A program made the position numbers and the translations under genes. 36,523 nt of DNA from Candidatus Neomarinimicrobiota bacterium (GTDB taxonomy: Bacteria > Fidelibacterota > UBA8477 > JABMPR01). The stretch spans positions 1-36,523 of the forward strand of contig JAYEKW010000125.1 of assembly GCA_034716895.1 (NCBI GenBank), in the 5' to 3' direction. Within the stretch, counting starts at the first letter, position 1, and each line of letters begins with the position of its first letter. Positions 35,432-36,523 of the stretch are shown piece by piece. The notes beneath the pieces are model-generated. The model saw only the letters and a program-made list of their open reading frames with translations, made no database searches and was not told where the DNA came from.

Positions 35432-36523
35432 ATGAATATTATTAAGAAATTTGTTTGGCGACTTCTGATCATGAGTATTCTGGTATCTACCACCTATGCT
35501 CAGATAAGATCCATCTCCGGCACCATTCGTGATACTGTAACTTTAGAACCATTACCCTACGCCAACCTGATGATCAAAGGGACCTATTTGGGGGGTACAT
35601 CCAATGTGGATGGCTATTTCTATCTCAGCGGCCTGGATCATGACAGTCTTGAGGTCGTCTGTTCCTACATAGGCTACATTACCTATAATCAAAAATTTCG
35701 CTTTGAAGATGAAACGCACATAATCATTCCCATCGCCATGCGGTCACAGATATTGGGTGGTGAGGAAGTTTTGGTGGAAGATTCGTTGCTGATTACACCT
35801 GAGTTCAAGATCAGCGCCCAAATTCCCATTCTGGATCAACTTGTGCCGATCGACTTGAAAGATGATGAGGATCTGGGGTCAGAATCATTTTCGTATGAAC
35901 TATCTGCGCCCATTCAGTGGTTGCATCCTACTGGTGAATTCACCCATTACATAATTGATGGGGTTCCAGTAGAAAACAGCAGGCATCTGTACAATGTCTA
36001 TCCCGCTTTTAATCTGGATGCCGTCAAGCACATAGAAAACCATTCCGCAGGAAATATCAGGCAGCCCTGCACGGAACACGTGGGTGCGACCGAATTGATC
36101 TATCGTGAAGGAAACCGCTCTGAAACAGATGTTCGAGCCATCCTGGGTCTGGTAGAGAGCGGGCTAACAACCTCTGGTCCTCACCCGGCTGGTGGTTCCT
36201 GGTATTTTTCAGGTCGCAGGGTTGATTTTGACGCTATTTATTCTCTCAGCGCTACCCAGACAGACAGTGTTTACCGTCGTTTCAGGCCGGATTATTATTT
36301 CTATGATCTTAATGGCAAGATCACTTTCGATGTAAGTCAGGATACCAAAATATCCGGCAACATGTATCTTACATTTGATAAGCTCCATTGGTTGGGTGAT
36401 CAAGGACGCAGTGCTCATTCAAGTTGGTATAATGGTTTTATGTCGGCACGCATTCAACATCGTTTCAATCCACGTATGTTGACCCAAACGCATCTCTTCA
36501 GAAAGACCTACCATAGCTTTTTG
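35432..36523 (+). CDS. TonB-dependent-receptor-like outer-membrane protein, N-terminal part (partial)
   Basis: An open frame runs from ATG at 35432 to the window end (364 codons, no stop). It starts with a signal peptide (MNIIKKFVWRLLIMSILVST..., cleavage near 'TYAQ'), then a carboxypeptidase-regulatory-like beta domain ('ISGTIRDTVTLEPLPYANLM ... SNVDGYFYLSGL'), common at the front of Bacteroidetes-type TonB receptors. A plug-like region follows ('YIIDGVPVENSRHLYNVYP...VKHIENHSAG') and the first beta strands of a barrel ('YYFYDLNGKITFDVS', 'GFMSARIQHRF'). No clear TonB box is seen. Ligand is unknown. CGGGGAAC just upstream could serve as ribosome site. The gene is cut by the window edge. Confidence 0.8.
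   Translation, partial: MNIIKKFVWRLLIMSILVSTTYAQIRSISGTIRDTVTLEPLPYANLMIKGTYLGGTSNVDGYFYLSGLDHDSLEVVCSYIGYITYNQKFRFEDETHIIIPIAMRSQILGGEEVLVEDSLLITPEFKISAQIPILDQLVPIDLKDDEDLGSESFSYELSAPIQWLHPTGEFTHYIIDGVPVENSRHLYNVYPAFNLDAVKHIENHSAGNIRQPCTEHVGATELIYREGNRSETDVRAILGLVESGLTTSGPHPAGGSWYFSGRRVDFDAIYSLSATQTDSVYRRFRPDYYFYDLNGKITFDVSQDTKISGNMYLTFDKLHWLGDQGRSAHSSWYNGFMSARIQHRFNPRMLTQTHLFRKTYHSFL

Overview
The window looks like a chromosomal segment of a Gram-negative bacterium of moderate G+C. A secretin, a TonB-receptor-like outer-membrane protein and a sigma-54 activator point to a diderm. The style of the TonB-receptor-like protein (carboxypeptidase-regulatory domain in front), the SufBCDSU/SufT set and the dispersed palindromic repeats suggest an FCB-related lineage such as Marinimicrobia/Fidelibacterota or Calditrichota. 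That placement is inference, because no rRNA or other phylogenetic marker is present.

Layout. (1) 1-570: the 3' end of an HD-domain hydrolase, then a 264-bp element with 27-bp terminal inverted repeats and REP-like hairpins. (2) 571-8063, minus strand: one long run of genes, pilM-pilN-pilO-pilP-pilQ followed by a Rec-PAS-histidine kinase, an MFS exporter and a CoA-pyrophosphatase-type Nudix enzyme. (3) 8064-16518, minus strand: a pilin island of three paralogous major-type pilins, two PilX-like paralogues, PilW-like and PilV-like minor pilins and a prepilin-peptidase homologue that seems to lack both catalytic aspartates. Long AT-rich spacers separate the transcription units. (4) 16519-20879, minus: pilC, pilB and an NtrC-family activator (PilR-like). 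(5) 21076-27616, minus: an Fe-S assembly operon, sufB-C-D-S-U-sufT, with an Rrf2 regulator last, broken by repeat relics. (6) 27749-29564, plus: gamma-carbonic anhydrase and pyrimidine-nucleoside phosphorylase. (7) 29664-31892, minus: monomeric isocitrate dehydrogenase. (8) 32181-36523, plus: ABC-F ATPase, MarR regulator, MutT-type Nudix enzyme and a truncated TonB-receptor-like gene.

How it fits together. Regions 2-4 encode a nearly complete type IV filament machine: actin-like PilM, inner-membrane PilN/O/P, secretin PilQ, platform PilC, extension ATPase PilB, major and minor pilins. No PilT retraction ATPase and no clearly intact prepilin peptidase are in the window. The pilin island looks like a sigma-54 regulon. 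Four transcription units start with TGGCAY-N5-TTGA boxes, and three of these carry a similar 18-bp TGT/TGC-N12-ACA dyad 118-121 bp further upstream, where an NtrC-type activator would bind. The PilR-like protein encoded next door is the obvious candidate.

The most noteworthy signals are this shared promoter/dyad architecture, the degenerate peptidase embedded among pilin genes, the duplicated PilX-like proteins that begin directly with their hydrophobic helix, and the terminal-inverted-repeat element near the left edge.
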